Of a stretch of 36,886 bases of DNA, positions 36,208 through 36,886 are shown piece after piece (the stretch's first letter is position 1; each line of letters starts with the position of its first letter). The notes under the pieces were generated by a model that worked only from the letters and a program-made list of their open reading frames with translations, had not been told where the DNA came from and ran no database searches. The translations under genes were made by a program, and so were the position numbers. The DNA is from Ferruginibacter sp. GTDB taxonomy: Bacteria > Bacteroidota > Bacteroidia > Chitinophagales > Chitinophagaceae. The DNA lies in the NCBI GenBank assembly GCA_025359625.1, contig JANYFT010000262.1, forward strand, positions 1 through 36,886, given 5' to 3'.

Positions 36208-36617
36208 TTATTTCCGTAATACTTTTACCTGCGCAGGGGTAATAGCAACAGGTATTTTATTAGTCCAGCTATTGCGTGTATAATTTAAAACATCTGCAAT
36301 TTCTTCATCGTTCAGGTAATTTTGCGCAGGCATTTGTCCATTGTATTTTTTATTATTTACGGTAATTTCTACGCTTTGCCCCTGTAGAATTATGTTGATC
36401 AATGTAGCTACATTTTTTTCAAATAGTCAGCCTTATCCAACGGTGGAAAAATGTCAGGAGTACCATTTCCATCATCCATATGGCAATTCATACAATTATT
36501 AGCGTAAACTTGTTTACCCCGAGCAATGCTTTTTGGCAGATCGTATTTTTGAAAAAAAGATGTGGTAAAAATAAATACACTCACGATAATTATTGACGAT
36601 ACAACTATTTTATACAT
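36208..36617 (-). pseudogene. Small membrane-anchored cytochrome c, frame broken at an A-run
   Basis: The frame starting at ATG 36617 encodes an N-terminal hydrophobic anchor (VVSSIIIVSVFIFTTSFF), then GKQVYANNCMNCHMDDGNG with the haem motif CMNCH (Cys 42, Cys 45, His 46), and stops at TAG 36408-36410. A second frame continues with LINIILQGQSVEITVN, the axial-Met segment YNGQMPAQNYLNDEEIADVLNYTRNSW and a conserved tail ending at 36208. Adding one A to the seven-A run (36413-36419, T on the plus strand) joins them as ~136 residues of a normal class I cytochrome c. It is either damaged, misread, or restored by transcript slippage. By position it is the electron acceptor of the upstream molybdenum hydroxylase. 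Confidence 0.8.
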
Positions 36618-36779
36618 GCTTTATATAATTAAAAATTCATTAAGTTTTGCCACATGGCTTCTTTGCTCCTTGTTGCTGAAAATTTACAAGTAAGTGAGGA
36701 CACAACGATGCATAATTGAATACTTCGACCAGGCTCTAAACAAATGATTGTGACAAAAACATTTTTAGCCAATCTCCTT

Positions 36780-36886
36780 CTACACCTTATTTATATCAAA
36801 AGGCAATCTGCGTATACGCTTACCTGTTGCAGCAAAAATGGCATTGCACAAAGCAGGTGCAAAAGGTGGTAATCCTGGTTCGCCAA
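36780..36886 (-). CDS. Molybdopterin-binding large subunit of a xanthine-oxidase-family dehydrogenase (3' end)
   Basis: Only the last 35 codons are in the window, up to TAG at 36780-36782. The minus-strand frame starting two bases in from the window edge reads [20 protein letters not shown], then [14 protein letters not shown]. The string GE(P/A)G.PP.APA..NAIF.ATGKR.R.LP is the C-terminal signature of the aldehyde oxidase/xanthine dehydrogenase molybdopterin subunit and of the isoquinoline 1-oxidoreductase beta subunit, where the Glu of GEPG is the active-site base. The gene continues beyond the right edge. The clustered cytochrome c favours the IorB-like, periplasm-facing type over NAD-linked xanthine dehydrogenase. 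Confidence 0.88.
   Translation of the reverse strand, partial: GEPGLPPFAPALCNAIFAATGKRIRRLPFDINKV

Noticed and set aside
36410-36425. Programmed -1 ribosomal frameshifting in the cytochrome c gene
   Set aside because: G AAA AAA precedes ATG; the heptamer would need A in its first place. No stable downstream pseudoknot seen. Kept as indel or transcript slippage.

Overview
The window looks like a chromosomal segment of a Bacteroidota bacterium, most likely a Chitinophagaceae relative. That is inferred from protein families typical of the phylum (DUF2911, DUF4142, DUF4254, paired GMC oxidoreductases, REC-PAS-kinase proteins), the AT-rich sequence, the near absence of Shine-Dalgarno sites with several non-ATG starts, and promoters of the phylum's TTTG / TAnnTTTG type. 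I see no CRISPR array, insertion sequence, integrase, phage gene or rRNA. The content is mostly housekeeping and accessory metabolism, not a mobile island.

Layout. 1-5.1 kb: tRNA-Asp and accA fire divergently from a shared promoter region, followed by two tandem GMC-family flavin oxidoreductases. 5.2-12.2 kb (+ strand): a Gfo/Idh/MocA dehydrogenase, a membrane polyprenyl-phosphate sugar-1-phosphate transferase (envelope or exopolysaccharide), a large secreted M1 aminopeptidase-like protein, a FemAB/GNAT-like protein two bases behind it, and a kinase-fold gene broken by a one-base frameshift. 12.2-18.7 kb (- strand): ispD, an isoaspartyl peptidase/asparaginase, an operon-like run of amino-acid permease, DUF4254 and GT9 glycosyltransferase, then an OmpH/Skp-like protein and the DNA glycosylase Tag. 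18.9-24.2 kb is a signalling block: a CHASE3-PAS-PAS histidine kinase with a CheY-like partner, and a separate REC-PAS-kinase protein, with a DUF4142 lipoprotein between them. 24.6-31.6 kb: a PKD-GH16 glucanase lipoprotein, a 790-base gap with a LacI-type operator-like dyad and a possible 42-residue ORF, a DUF2911 protein, a tandem universal stress protein, and a periplasmic GH2 beta-galactosidase. 31.9-34.3 kb: a large MscS-type channel.

34.4-36.9 kb (- strand) is the 3' part of a molybdenum-hydroxylase cluster. It holds the last 35 codons of the molybdopterin-binding large subunit, a small membrane-anchored c-type cytochrome with a frameshift, an XdhC/CoxI-type maturation factor and a MocA-like cytidylyltransferase. 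Together these suggest a periplasmic or membrane-facing IorB-like aldehyde/N-heterocycle dehydrogenase passing electrons to cytochrome c.

The points most worth a second look are: loss of the usual active-site Asn in the first GMC paralogue; two reading frames broken at A-runs that one added A would repair (kinase-like gene and cytochrome c); the LacI-type dyad and small ORF near 26.1-26.4 kb; the dyad over a promoter-like element at 24.29 kb; and the 14-bp perfect inverted repeat at 28.4 kb. I found no clearly new multi-gene system.
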